A stretch of 64,000 bases of DNA. Origin: Agrocybe praecox. Its lineage: Eukaryota > Basidiomycota > Agaricomycetes > Agaricales > Agrocybaceae. Made by a program: the position numbers and the translations under genes. Location of the stretch: assembly GCA_964017145.1 (NCBI GenBank), contig OZ024845.1, positions 2,046,001 to 2,110,000 on the forward strand, read 5' to 3'. Under the pieces are notes generated by a model. It was not told the DNA's origin. It searched no databases and worked only from the letters and a program-made list of their open reading frames with translations. Positions 49,568 to 59,665 of the stretch are shown in pieces. Each line of letters begins with the position of its first letter. The stretch's first letter is position 1.

Positions 49568-49586
49568 CGATGTATATAAGTACCCC
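49568..49586 (-). promoter_or_regulatory. TATA-type core promoter of NACHT copy 4
   Basis: Plus-strand 'gtatataagtacccctgc' lies about 100 bp upstream of the start at 49469, in a block almost identical to that of copy 2. Confidence 0.6.
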
Positions 49587-49920
49587 TGCTATGCCGAGTT
49601 GCATAGCCCTTCTGTAGTACGGCTCTAAAAGACACAACCGCAACCAGTGATAAATCTCACTGATTTTCTGATAGCTTGTCTCTCGTAGGTCTTGCCTTCA
49701 ACACGAGTAAAGCACAACCGAACATGTGTGATGGGGCTAAAGGTACAGGAGCCACGATAGAGTGAGTGATATTCTGCAATATATTCTATTATTATTATGT
49801 GGGTAGCGTCGTCCAAAGTCTGATTTAACGTTCAAAAGTGCGCATCTTGTACTTCGTTTCCAAGAGCACACCGCATCGAGGTCGTATCACCCAGCACTGA
49901 CCGACACCGCATCCTCTTTA

Positions 49921-51751
49921 TCATCCTCTCTTCCTCTTATCCTTCCTCTCCCAGATACCCAACGCGACCCCAACACCCAAAGCACCCAAAAATGTACTCA
50001 GCAGTACACCCCAAATGATAATAGCATACGGCTCTTCGTCCACATCGTTGGCCATACTTCGAGAAAAATCGCCGACCCCGCCGATGAGCAAAGGCTTTCC
50101 GAGCTGTGCAACGATGAGCGCGATTTCACTGCGCGCGACCATGGCAAGGCCGAGGAGGATAGAGGACCGAAGACGCGTCGGTTCAGACGTTGATATTGAG
50201 TCGAGCTCGGGCTTGCCGTTGTTTTCCGTTTCGTCGAAGGATAAGCCATCCAGAGATGAAGGTGGTCCTTTGTCCGGAATACATCGTGTGCCTGAGGAAT
50301 GATCACAAGTCGCTCGGACCTCAGTCCCATTTTCTAATCCTCTCAGCTTATCATCATCATCATCCACATCCACAACTATTTCTCCTCTTCTGCCTTCATC
50401 GTGCGTATTGTCGGCCTTGCATTTCCCCATTCCCCCTTACTGCATTCCCATCATTACCACCCAAATTTCTGGCTTCATTTCCAGCCCATGGGCACCTCGC
50501 CATGGGCTCAGGCCATACAACCATCCATACCCCAACCGCCATCTTCCCTAAAATCATCAATATCGAGTACACAATTCCGCGCCATACGACTCGATGTGAA
50601 GTTTGGCCTCCAGTCGAGTGCGTCGTGAACAGAGATCCTATAGGTAACGCAGCACCTATCGAAGCAAAAAATATGGGTCCAAGGAGCGGAGTGAGAATGG
50701 GTTCCAGATGTGTGGTGAAGGCAAGGAGAGTGAGGTTGGCATCTTCGTTCAATTCTGGGGATGGTGTGGATGATACGGGATGTATAGGCCATGATAGTGG
50801 CGAGGGCGAGGGAGAGGGAGGAGAAAACTTTGAAGTGATGGGGACATGCTCCGCATCTTTCTCGATGTTGTTGAAGACGTACGCCAGAAACCCGCCTGCC
50901 AAATAGGCCCCAAAGGGCTCGCTCGTTCCCACGTATCTTGAGCCAGCCACAAATCCCGAAAGACATATGACGATCAGGAAAAGTTGCGCGTGCGTATCGC
51001 ACAACAAAGCGGAGAAATTCTTCGTCGTTAGGTTTCTGCCTTTGATCACTCGCGACATGGGTAGTTTGAAGGGAGTTATCTTCTGCACACATCCGCTCGC
51101 AATCCACGCAAGAAGTGGCGTGCCCATCCCAAATGCCAGGGAAACTAGAATCGGCCTTACGATTGTTTTCCAGGTTACGCCTCCCTTGTTTGTGTTCGTC
51201 AACTATGGTATAATCCCAGCAATCACCAATCCCACTACATCATCCAACAGCGCAGCAGCCATGAGCACGCATCCCAGCATCGTTCTCCGCAATTCAGGCA
51301 TAAGCAACGACAGCGTTGTCCCAAATGAGGTCGAACATAACGCAGCACCTGTCGCAAAACCTTGCAATGCGCTGTAGCCCCATGCTCCATAAAACAAGGC
51401 CATGCTAAAAGCGATAGGAAGAAGTATACCGGTCAGTGCCGCCGTACAGCTCAGCGCAGCGTTGCCGAATAGAAGTGATATGTCGGTCGTCAGACCGGTT
51501 TCGAATACGATGAGGATGAGCCCGATGTACCCTATATCAATGAACGTGGATTGAATTGTAGGCGTCGGAAGGCCTGCGAGTTCTGGACTGAGAAGCATCC
51601 TATCAGGAGAGGTCCTAGAAGAGGTGCGTTTGTTATCCATCCTGAGACAGTGGATGTAGAGGAAGGGAGGTAAAGATAGGCGGTGAGAGCGAGAAGGGGA
51701 GGGATGTGAGGTGCGGCATATTGGATTTGGTCGTGCGAGGGTAGATCTCAT
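49921..51751 (-). pseudogene. Cation/H+ antiporter (CPA-type), copy C, disrupted
   Basis: Same gene as copy B, with different lesions. Compared with B, 5 nt are missing just after the ATG at 51751 and 1 nt near 51600, so the first 50 or so residues, including the first membrane helix, are out of frame before frame is restored at 'IQSTFIDIGYIGLILIVFET'. A CAG-to-TAG nonsense change lies at about 51203-51205 after 'VGLVIAGII'. An extra G near 50425 shifts the acidic loop. The segment between (50396-51202) is open and has 'VRPILVSLAFGMGTPLLAW' and 'AYLAGGFLAYVFNNIEKDA'. Clearly homologous, but not a working transporter as read. Confidence 0.8.
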
Positions 51752-52382
51752 TTTACGACAGTGGTAGACATTTCGCTTTCGTGTTGCGAATTTCTAGACG
51801 ACTTCAGAATGGTGGTGATGGTAAGAGACAGGGCGCGTTGAACTTGGCGCGGATGCAAGTTTCCAAACGGAACGCGGCCCGGTACCTTCAGGGGTTTGTT
51901 CGTAGCCCTGTGTCACAGACAACTGCCATATGAAAAATAACATATTATATTCCTGTCGAACCTTCTGTTAGCTCGAATGTAAATGACCATTTATCATCGC
52001 AGGGTTGAATCAACTCGTCCCCCCAAGCGAACTTGAGTGTTTGACCGAACTTCCATGGCCGTCGCTCTGCAAAGGCATAGAGTCAATCTCGTGTAAAGTG
52101 CGCACAAATATATGCGCGTATGATGTAACATATCGGGTACGTACTTCCTCGTAAAACGTATCCAGCCCCCTCAATTCGGACCTCAGGAGGTAAACATGTA
52201 AATATATGCGCAAAAACTACGCTTTCAACAGCTTTCTAGGTATTCGTGTTCATGAGAAATATTTTATGTGTATCCTTGCACTCAATACATACCGTTATAT
52301 TGTACTGAGAAAAGAAGAAGGCAGCCATTTCCTTGATCACATCAACGCTAGAGAATACAAAAACGTCAGCAAAAGTATATCA
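51752..52382. other. Array right edge and intergenic space
   Basis: Similarity to the sequence upstream of antiporter copy B continues to about 51893 ('gcccggtaccttcag'), is interrupted by about 73 bp, and resumes briefly as 'ctgttagctcgaa' near 51968. Beyond that the sequence is unique. No gene was seen before the small frame ending at 52383. Confidence 0.5.
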
Positions 52383-52736
52383 TCAAGACAGGGGCGATTG
52401 AAAGAGTACATACTTGGCATTTTTTATGGTGACTTGAACCACATGCCCCTTCCCACTCTCGTATTTTTCATGCCATCCTGTACCTTGCTGACAGTATTCA
52501 TGTTGAATAGGACTTACTCCAGAGCATGACGGAAAGAAAATCAAGACCGATTTTCCCAGAGGGATGAAATATCCTGTAGGATTTGGCATATTTTCTCGAT
52601 GTGACGATAATGAACTCTTTTTGGGATGGGGAGAAGACAAGAATCGAATAATGGTACCCTTTTCCGCGTGAAGCGCCGCGAACGCAAATACCAGGAACGC
52701 CACACATGACACGCATGACACGTGCTTAAGAGTCAC
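52383..52736 (-). CDS. Possible small secreted protein
   Basis: A single open frame of 117 codons. It begins with 'MTLKHVSCVSCVAFLVFAFA', a plausible signal peptide followed by 'ALHAEKG', where cleavage could occur. The mature part has two Cys residues and no recognised domain. A donor-like 'gagtaagt' lies near 52520, so the true 3' structure may differ. An overlapping frame (52498-52716) starts at a nearby ATG and is an alternative. No homologue is known to me. Confidence 0.35.
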   Translation of the reverse strand: MTLKHVSCVSCVAFLVFAFAALHAEKGTIIRFLSSPHPKKSSLSSHRENMPNPTGYFIPLGKSVLIFFPSCSGVSPIQHEYCQQGTGWHEKYESGKGHVVQVTIKNAKYVLFQSPLS

Positions 52737-53227
52737 GTCCTTCGACGAGGTCTTTGTTCCATTCCGACTGACGGCAACATTGCGTTCAAAATTTGCAGTC
52801 CTGAAACGCTTCCCTGGACTCGGGGTAGTACCTTAAAGTGTCGACAACTGACAGGCAGAATGTTAAAAGGCGCGCGCGCTCAGCACGATTTATTTGGTCC
52901 ACCCAATATTCTATCCCGGAGACAAACAAAGGCAATTTAGGTAGCATACTACTACTTTGATAGGTAGTAGAGTCCCTCTGAGTGACAAAGAGATGGGAGG
53001 CAGGCCAGGGCGATATATTTGTTTCCGGAGTATGCGTAAATTCAATGTAACGTATGGGATGATACAAATAATCTACAGACTCAGTTTCATGTCAAGTGCA
53101 AATCATGGAAAACATATTGTCCGTCACTTGTGAGGCACATTTAACGCTAATTTTCATCGGTATGTTGACTGCGCCATAAAAACAGGTACACATCAAACAT
53201 TCAATCTCTCCGAGAGGGACTCAAAAG

Positions 53228-53401
53228 TGTATAAAAGTGACCAGACAGCATCCTTCATTCTTCAGAAAATCGTCCAGTTACAATAAAGCAGCCTCAACTC
53301 CTTCCACTCCTTTCCTTTCCAACTACCTAATCCTAGAGGTAAGAAAATGACCAATGAAAACAATCTCATCGATGTTCCGGGCTGATATTTTACGACGATA
53401 G
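53228..53401 (+). promoter_or_regulatory. TATA box and 5'UTR intron of the two-repeat protein
   Basis: 'gtgtataaaagtgac' at about 53227-53241 is a good TATA box. Downstream, 'cctagag|gtaagaaaat' at about 53339 and 'ctgatattttacgacgatag' ending at 53401 make a 63-bp intron that ends immediately before the ATG at 53402. A strong TATA box with a leader intron suggests high expression (inference). Confidence 0.65.
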
Positions 53402-53982
53402 ATGCCGGGCTTCAAAATCATTAACGCGACTCAAAGTGCCGTTCAAGTCTTTCTCTCCAAATGGACCAACAAAGACGGTAGCGACGCATGGTACGATATC
53501 CCAGCCGGCGCAGTTGACAACTGGTCCAGGACCGGGTACGAGCTCGTCGCATTCAGAGACCCCGTCACACAGCAGAGGCGCGGCTGGTACCTTAATTGCG
53601 CCAACAGCGCTTTCGAAGTCACCTTCAATGGATTCGACAAGGAAGTCGACACCAACTTTCCCAAGGGATTCAACATCCGCAATGGCATAGAAACCCCCGT
53701 TCAGGTCTTTGTCTCGAACTATACTAGTGGAAGCGATTCCTGGTTCGACGTACCTGCTGACTTTGCCGACCCGGACAGATCTCACTGGAATAGGAATGGA
53801 TGGGAAGTCTTGGTCTTCTTCGATACCGTCTCCAAGAGGAGACGTGGGTGGTATCTTAATACCGCTGGAGGATGCCTCGATGTTACTTTCAACGGCGTCG
53901 ACAAAGATCTTACCGTTCACCGTCTTGGTAAGAACCCATTCAAATTTCACACAAGTCTTATAACTTACATTTTTCAGTTTAA
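53402..53982 (+). CDS. Protein of two tandem ~80-residue repeats, unknown function
   Basis: The protein consists of two homologous repeats. Repeat 1 begins 'GFKIINATQSAVQVFLSKW' and has 'GSDAWYDIPAGAVDNW' and 'RRGWYLNCANSAFEVTFNGF'. Repeat 2 begins 'GFNIRNGIETPVQVFVSNY' with 'SDSWFDVPADFAD' and 'RRGWYLNTAGGCLDVTFNGV'. Alternating hydrophobic strands suggest a beta-sandwich-like domain, perhaps a binding protein. There is no signal peptide, so it is probably cytosolic. A short 3' intron (donor at about 53930, acceptor at 53977) joins 'VHRL' to a Val codon and the stop at 53980-53982; reading through instead adds about 16 unlikely residues. Family not recognised. Confidence 0.8.
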
Positions 53983-55263
53983 AATTTCTTGAGCTTAAGT
54001 CTCAGGCCTCAGGCGTCATCCATCTTATATACTATGCCAAAACAAACCTAATATAAAAAATCTTTTTCTTTTTAACCTTATCCCATATTGAATAGCTGAA
54101 TTACATTGTCCTCTCCACGGGATAAGAAAAAAGGCCATCGTCTTGGGAATGTACCTATTTCAAATATAATTTCAACTAGTTTCAACTCTCAATGATCGAT
54201 CGTCATAGACGCCACACATGGCACACGTGCTACAACCCTCTTTTTGGCAACACATTGACCCTATTTGGCAAGGGGTCCTCGGCGCCTTCATGTCCAATGT
54301 ACCAAAAATAAACATTTCTAACATGGTATGACAGTCTAACTATTCATGTTATTTACACTTCTTCGGAAGAGCTTACGGTCTGATTATACCCCGAATAAAT
54401 ATTTTTATCAAAGAGCAGCATAGATGAAGAGTGCGAGAAGACTAGGCGTTGAGCTAATGGACGTTCATTGCCTCTGTGCGATTATAAGTTGCAAAAATGA
54501 GATGCAATAGGCGAGAAACAGAATATTTCTCACTATACAAAACTCAGTTTGAAAGCCAGTATAGTGCCACCTAATCACGATTCAAAGAATTGTATTTTAT
54601 TTACTGTCATTTCCAAAAATGTTCAGTACTTTGTACCGAACGGTTTTCTATGCGCGATAAATCTGAATTTCTTTACGGTCTTGCTTGCGTCCCTGATTGC
54701 AAGTGATAAAATATGCTAGAAGATAAGATCATTGAGAAGTCACTCATTCGGCGAAATCTCTGTGAGACGAAAATGAAATTAGACACCTTTATCATAACTA
54801 GTTATCCCTAGTTGACAGCCTGAAAGAAAAAAGGGCTGCAATTTATCCTTGAATTATAGTTCGTCTATGCCGTAGACCCGTATACAGTGCCGCTAGGATT
54901 TCGACGTGATTCAGGGACGGCACGCGGCACGGTGTGCCCTCGGGTAAGTGGTATCAGTAGGTCCAGGTCTGAGACCTGGGTACGTCCAAGGTTTGAGGTC
55001 TAACTAGACCTGTGATCCCGTCGATCCGACTTTCTGATAGTAACAAGGGCATTCACAACAGACTTGGAATGCAGCAGCGAGCGAGCACATCCCCTATGCT
55101 CGGCTTTCGGCGCAGTGCAGCACGTCACGTGAGACCGTTGTTTCGCTGCGTCATTGCATGTTCAAAACGTTCAATTGAACGTTCGAACTTCAGCGCGCTT
55201 CAAAACTCGTTTACTTACCTGTTAACTACTACTAGATCTTCTCCTTCTCTGAGAGTGATTGCG
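53983..55263. other. Intergenic, no gene seen
   Basis: A 1.3 kb AT-rich stretch between the two-repeat protein and the second kinase-like copy. Apart from the inverted repeats near its right end, nothing was recognised. A frame starting at 55012 continues into the kinase-like gene, but its first 84 codons are not shared with copy 1. Confidence 0.35.
54963..55011. repeat. Two adjacent inverted repeats built on AGGTCT
   Basis: 'ccaggtctgagacctgg' (54963-54979) is a palindrome with 8-bp arms. 'aggtctaactagacct' (54996-55011) has 7-bp arms and a 2-nt loop. Both use the same core AGGTCT/AGACCT. They lie about 250 bp upstream of the kinase-like copy 2 start. This may be a paired binding site for a dimeric factor, or chance. 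Confidence 0.6.
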
Positions 55264-56540
55264 ATGCTTTTCAAGAAACATGTCAAGGTAATCGACGAAT
55301 CTCTATGGCTAGTACAGCCACAAGAGCAATTCTGGGTGAATATCCAGCCTTTCCTTTCGTCACAGGGCTATAGGCTGCGACCACGATATTACCCTAACTG
55401 GAAGCCTTCATGGAGAAAGCCTTGGTGGTAGTCCGATAAAGATCCATTATTTTGCGATGACGCAGAGGCGCCATTTGTAGGTTGTTAATAATTGTGCGTT
55501 TGCGTTTATTGAACGAAAAATATTTCAGAGGGACGTAGCAATGGATGCCGTCAGGATCTCTGATAACGCCAGGGTGGTATTGAAAAAATTCAATCCAAAA
55601 TTGAGCTGGGAAATTGCAATGCTACAGAGGCTACATGGGCCAGACTACCAGGACTCTAGGAACAATACAGTACCGCTACTTGATGTGATTTATCCACCCG
55701 GAAATCCTGGTCTTGCGTTCATTGTGATGCCAATGCTGTATCCTATCGATTCAGAATTTCTATGTGTCAGCGAGGTGCTAGATTGCTTGGACCAGCTTTC
55801 AACGGTATTTCTCGTCCATCTCTGCTCAGCACACGCGACACTGTTCAACCATCGATATCAATTTAGGGTCTTCAGTTCTTACATGAGCGCGAGATAGCTT
55901 ATAGGTAGGCTACGACTTTCCTATGTAACAATAATAATAAATAACTAACAACACCAAATGTATTTATGTACAGCGGCGCATGTTACTACAACATCATGAT
56001 GGATCCTACATATGTCATTCCTGGCGGCTTCCACTACGTCTACGGAAACAGAAGTCCAGACTTTAAAACTAACATTAAGATCGAAAGCAGGTCTTCACTA
56101 GCCAAAATGAGTACTCCTGTCAAATATTATTTCATCGACTACGAAACAGCGCGTTCATTCGTTACTCCCCAAGACATGAGGTGTTCAATTGGCGCCATAG
56201 GCCAAGATAGAACCGTAGCAGAGTTTCGAAATCAACGGTACGATCCTTTCAAGCTGAACGTTTATCAGATTGGGGGGGTAATCAGCCGATTTATCTATGT
56301 GCGTATCAGAGTCACTACATTTCCCGTCGCTCTTTTGTCTTAGTACCACGCTGCCTCGCATAGGAATACGGTGATGGTCTTCATTTATTAAAAGAGTTGG
56401 AAGATAGGATAAAATGTGAGGATACCGAGACAAGACCGACCATGGATGAAGCGTATGAAATATTTTGCAATATCAAATCTTCTCTCTCAGAAGATGAGCT
56501 CGCGCAGCCACTTCGTCGGTTAAGTTTCTTTAGAACGTAA
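55264..56540 (+). pseudogene. Kinase-like protein, copy 2, nonsense-bearing
   Basis: Paralogue of the gene at 25348 with the same exon layout. 'MLFKKHVKVIDESLWL' starts it. After 'WRKPWW' the codon equivalent to Lys in copy 1 is TAG at about 55430, ending the frame inside exon 1. Downstream exons stay well preserved: 'ARVVLKKFNPKLSWEIAMLQ', a site equivalent to the HRD loop ('ACYYNIM'), 'FIDYETARSF', 'DPFKLNVYQIGG', and a last exon from about 56365 with 'RPTMDEAYEIFCNIKSSLS' ending at 56540. This last exon shows the original C-terminus that copy 1 has lost. Use of an internal start at the Met equivalent to 55541 is possible, so death is likely but not certain. Confidence 0.75.
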
Positions 56541-56895
56541 ACAAAGGGATTTGGCACTGGAGGAAAAGGCTCTCGATACCATTGATGTCAACACTTAAGC
56601 GGGGAGTAGGGTTTATGTGCTGTACAGAAATACCAGGAGAATAAAATGATTGTGTGCCAAGCTACAGGCACCTGCTGCCAAAGATTGAGATTTGTTCAGT
56701 CAAAGTTCCCTTGGTCAAGCGATGAATACAGCCTACTTTGATTACCTCCATGAACCCCTACAAAAATCCTTTCACCCATTTACTTCATTCTCTCAAAATC
56801 TATTAAATATTTCTTCTCAAAGAAAATAAGTGAAGATTACTCTAATCAACAGCTTCCAAATATAGCATCTACCCACGGATGCCGTACATGAATCT

Positions 56896-56970
56896 CAGAA
56901 TATGGTAGCAATGGATACTATCAAGCTCTCAGATAACACGCAGGTAGTATTCAAAAAAGTAAACCCGAAG
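56896..56970 (+). pseudogene. Kinase-like protein, copy 3, fragment of exon 2
   Basis: An acceptor-like 'ctcag' is followed by 'MVAMDTIKLSDNTQVVFKKV', which matches 'VAMDAVRISDNARVVLKK' of copy 2. Similarity ends after 'NPK' at 56970. Only this 25-codon piece was found, so it is a relic of a further tandem copy. Confidence 0.7.
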
Positions 56971-57083
56971 CCGGCACACCAAAAGGTACACAGAGCAGGT
57001 TTCAGCTTTCTGGTTGGGGCGCTATCATTTACAGTCTTGTAATTTGTACATCCGTCAAAATACACCCGAGAGATTCCTTCCAT

Positions 57084-58403
57084 TTACTCGCAGTCAGGGA
57101 AACCAAGGGAACCCCACCCTGTCCAGTTAGGGTGACATACACGGAAATGTCCCTTCTTGTCAATATCTTGCAGCTGTTGGACTTCTTCCTCCGTAAGGTC
57201 GATCACATTTGCGTTAGCTAAGAAATAATGCGCGTGAGGATCTGCAGTATCTGTTGATTCAATAAAAGTACTGACCAGCGATACGCGAGTTCGTGACTGA
57301 TTTCGAAAGGACTATTAAGAGTCATGGTATTAATACAGCAGCACATCCATTTCGTGGGGTGTCAGTAGCTTACCAGTGACACCAGGCTTGTTGGCTTGGA
57401 GAGAGATGAGGACGTTCGCGGGAGATACTTTGTGCGCGTCTGCAATCTTGTTCACGACTTCATGTTTGAGCAAGGGAGAATCATTTGAGCCGAGGGGAGA
57501 GTAAGCGGTGACGACGATGCCGCGCTTCCTGCAGAATTCAACGAGCTCTTCTTGTGTGCATGCGCTGCAGATGAAAAATGGAAGGTAAAGAAATGAGCAT
57601 AAGAACTCGAGTATACAAGCCTTGCACTTACGGGTGAAGCTCAATCTGATTAGCAGCGGGGACAACGTCCGAATCGGCCAAAAGGCGCTCGAAATAGTTG
57701 ATTGAGAAATTCGAGACACCTATTTGAAAAAAAACACACAATATGAGGAACACTAATTTGCGTCAAATGTCACGTAAAATTTACCAATTGCTTTGACTTT
57801 CTCGGGATGAGCTTTGTAGACCTTCACCATTGCCTTCCAGGTATCGAGCCAGTCAATCTTTGGCGTGCGAGGTAAGTACAACTCGCTTTAGTATATTTAC
57901 AAACAAAGCCTACCGATCGCTCTGGGCCGCTAAGGTCCTCGACCATAGGGGCAGGCCAGTGCATGAGCCCTGAAGATTCACGTAAGCGTAAGTTAACGTA
58001 CCACCAGGGAGACTTTGTGGGATGCAACATACATAAGTCAAGGTAGTCAGTCTTGAGCTGCTTCAAAGAGTACTCAAGGGCTTCCTCCACTTTTTTATGA
58101 TCGTTGTTGTTCAACTTGGTGACAAGGAAGAAAGATTCACGGGGGACCCCTGATGCTTGAATTCCAGCACCGACTTCAGCTTCGTTTCCGTATGCAGTAG
58201 CGGTATCGATATGCTTGTAACCATTCCTCAGTGCGAACTCGACTGCGCTCGCAACCTCGCCTGTACCGGACTTCCAGGTTCCTGTCAGATGTGATAACAA
58301 AAAGTCAGTGGACCGCTAGAAAGATCGATAGGGAAAACATACCAAGACCTAGAGTGGGAATCTCTGCCCCAGTATTGAGCTTGACGGCTTTGCTAGCAGG
58401 CAT
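57084..58403 (-). CDS. Aldo/keto reductase
   Basis: An NADPH-dependent aldo/keto reductase (TIM barrel) that reduces carbonyls; substrate unknown. The start at 58403 gives 'MPASKAVKLNTGAEIPTLGL', spliced to 'GTWKSGTGEVASAVEFALRN'. The catalytic tetrad is visible: Asp and Tyr in 'HIDTATAYGNEAEVG', Lys in 'FFLVTKLNN', and His in 'LMHWPAP' (created by splicing after 'DYLDL'). Later exons carry 'SPANVLISLQANKPGV' and 'CRKRGIVVTAYSPLGS'. The final exon ends 'RVCHPNWTGWGSLGFPDCE' at 57084. At least six introns. The active site is complete, so it is probably functional. Confidence 0.92.
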
Positions 58404-59665
58404 GGTGCGGGGATGTATTTGCAGTGGTTTTCGTTGTGAGAGGAATTTAAATGAGGGGCGATAACGAACAATGAAGGACACGTCTGTTATAAATATGAAG
58501 GGATCCTGGCTATCAATTGACCCGGCGAAACCGAGAGCTCCTGAATTGTGTCATTTCAATTTTCTCCATATGATCCCCATGATCTACGAAGGGGAGGAAG
58601 AATTTTTGGTCATTAACGCGGAGAATAGTCGGACCTCTCACTTTCAAATATTTCAAGGAAAGTTTTCCACACAGTGCCTGTTTTTAAAAGTTGCCTATAT
58701 ACGATCTCACTGTATACTGGATGACTTTCCTTAACGTTTAGAATTCCAGATTTGTCTTCAAACCTTATCAGGTTGGAGCGCCACCACATTTTAGAAAATA
58801 GAAAATAATTCTAGAAAACCTTAACGCCAAAGCATACAAATTGGAATGGTTACATTGATTGAAACTCCGATGCCCGGAACCCAGTCTTTCAAGCAGGGTT
58901 GCTATTCTTTTAGACCTAAAACTATGCAAAGTTGAAAATTGCGTTCTAAAAGTCTCTCGTCCAAGCTTTGAAAATGAGATTAACGGGATGCCAGTTGAAA
59001 TAAAGGACAGTTATGCTAAGAAAGCACATGATTTCCTCCATTTTCAATGTATCATACTTGGTTTAAATTGAAGCAAACACCAAAGACAGTCAACCAAATT
59101 TACATTTAACAATCGTTAATGTTTTAACAGGCATAATTTAAGGATATGGAGAGTGGAAAGGACGAACGAGTCTGATGCCGCAGAGCCGAGGGTCATGTGG
59201 CGTGTCTGAGTTTGAAATGAAGGGTTTAGAAAGCGTTTAATGAACTAGGAAGGGGGGGTGGGGCCCCTTTCTAGATAAACATTTAGAAAAGGAGTGTTTC
59301 CATCCATCAGAGTTGAAATTCTATATTTTATGATGTGCCTGACAAACGGCATCACGGCATCATGGTTTAGAACTAAATTCTGTAACTAGAAACGTTCTAA
59401 ATCGTTAAGGAAAGTTATCCACTTACGCTGTAGTCGTTGGCGATAGGCAAAGTAATGGGCCGTTGCAAATTGCAATGGGTCGAAAAAGTGCTGGGCTCAT
59501 CCGGGCCGCAGCGGAAAAGCTCGGCTTGGCATTATCAATCAATTAATCACGAGACATGTGATTGTGAGAAGGCATGCATGTACATAAGCAATTAGCGCTT
59601 AGCCTTTTCTGGTTTGGTTAAATTTAAATTTCTACCTCAACGCAACCTCAACGACGATCATAGAA
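58404..59665. other. Divergent intergenic space, no gene seen
   Basis: A 1.26 kb stretch between the divergent aldo/keto reductase (-) and TPR gene (+). Frames of 87 and 70 codons occur at 58471 and 58859, without motif or splice support. AT-rich, likely promoters. Confidence 0.35.

Larger units (their letters stand above)
27325..51985. repeat. Dimeric tandem array, about 13.6 kb period
   Basis: Units start at a shared 'tttgaaagct' boundary sequence at about 27325, 33050, 40935 and 46655. Unit 'a' is 5.72 kb (copies 1 and 3); unit 'b' is 7.89 kb and carries an antiporter (copy 2, and copy 4 without its spacer). Stop codons of NACHT copies 1 and 3 are 13,610 bp apart, those of copies 2 and 4 are 13,601 bp apart, and the antiporter stops are 13,558 bp apart. 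The right edge lies near 51893-51985, where similarity to 38236-38260 fades around a roughly 73-bp insertion. The copies were compared by eye. Confidence 0.88.

Noticed and set aside
58471..58734. 87-codon plus-strand frame between the reductase and TPR genes
   Set aside because: No homology or splice context that I can see; treated as a chance frame.
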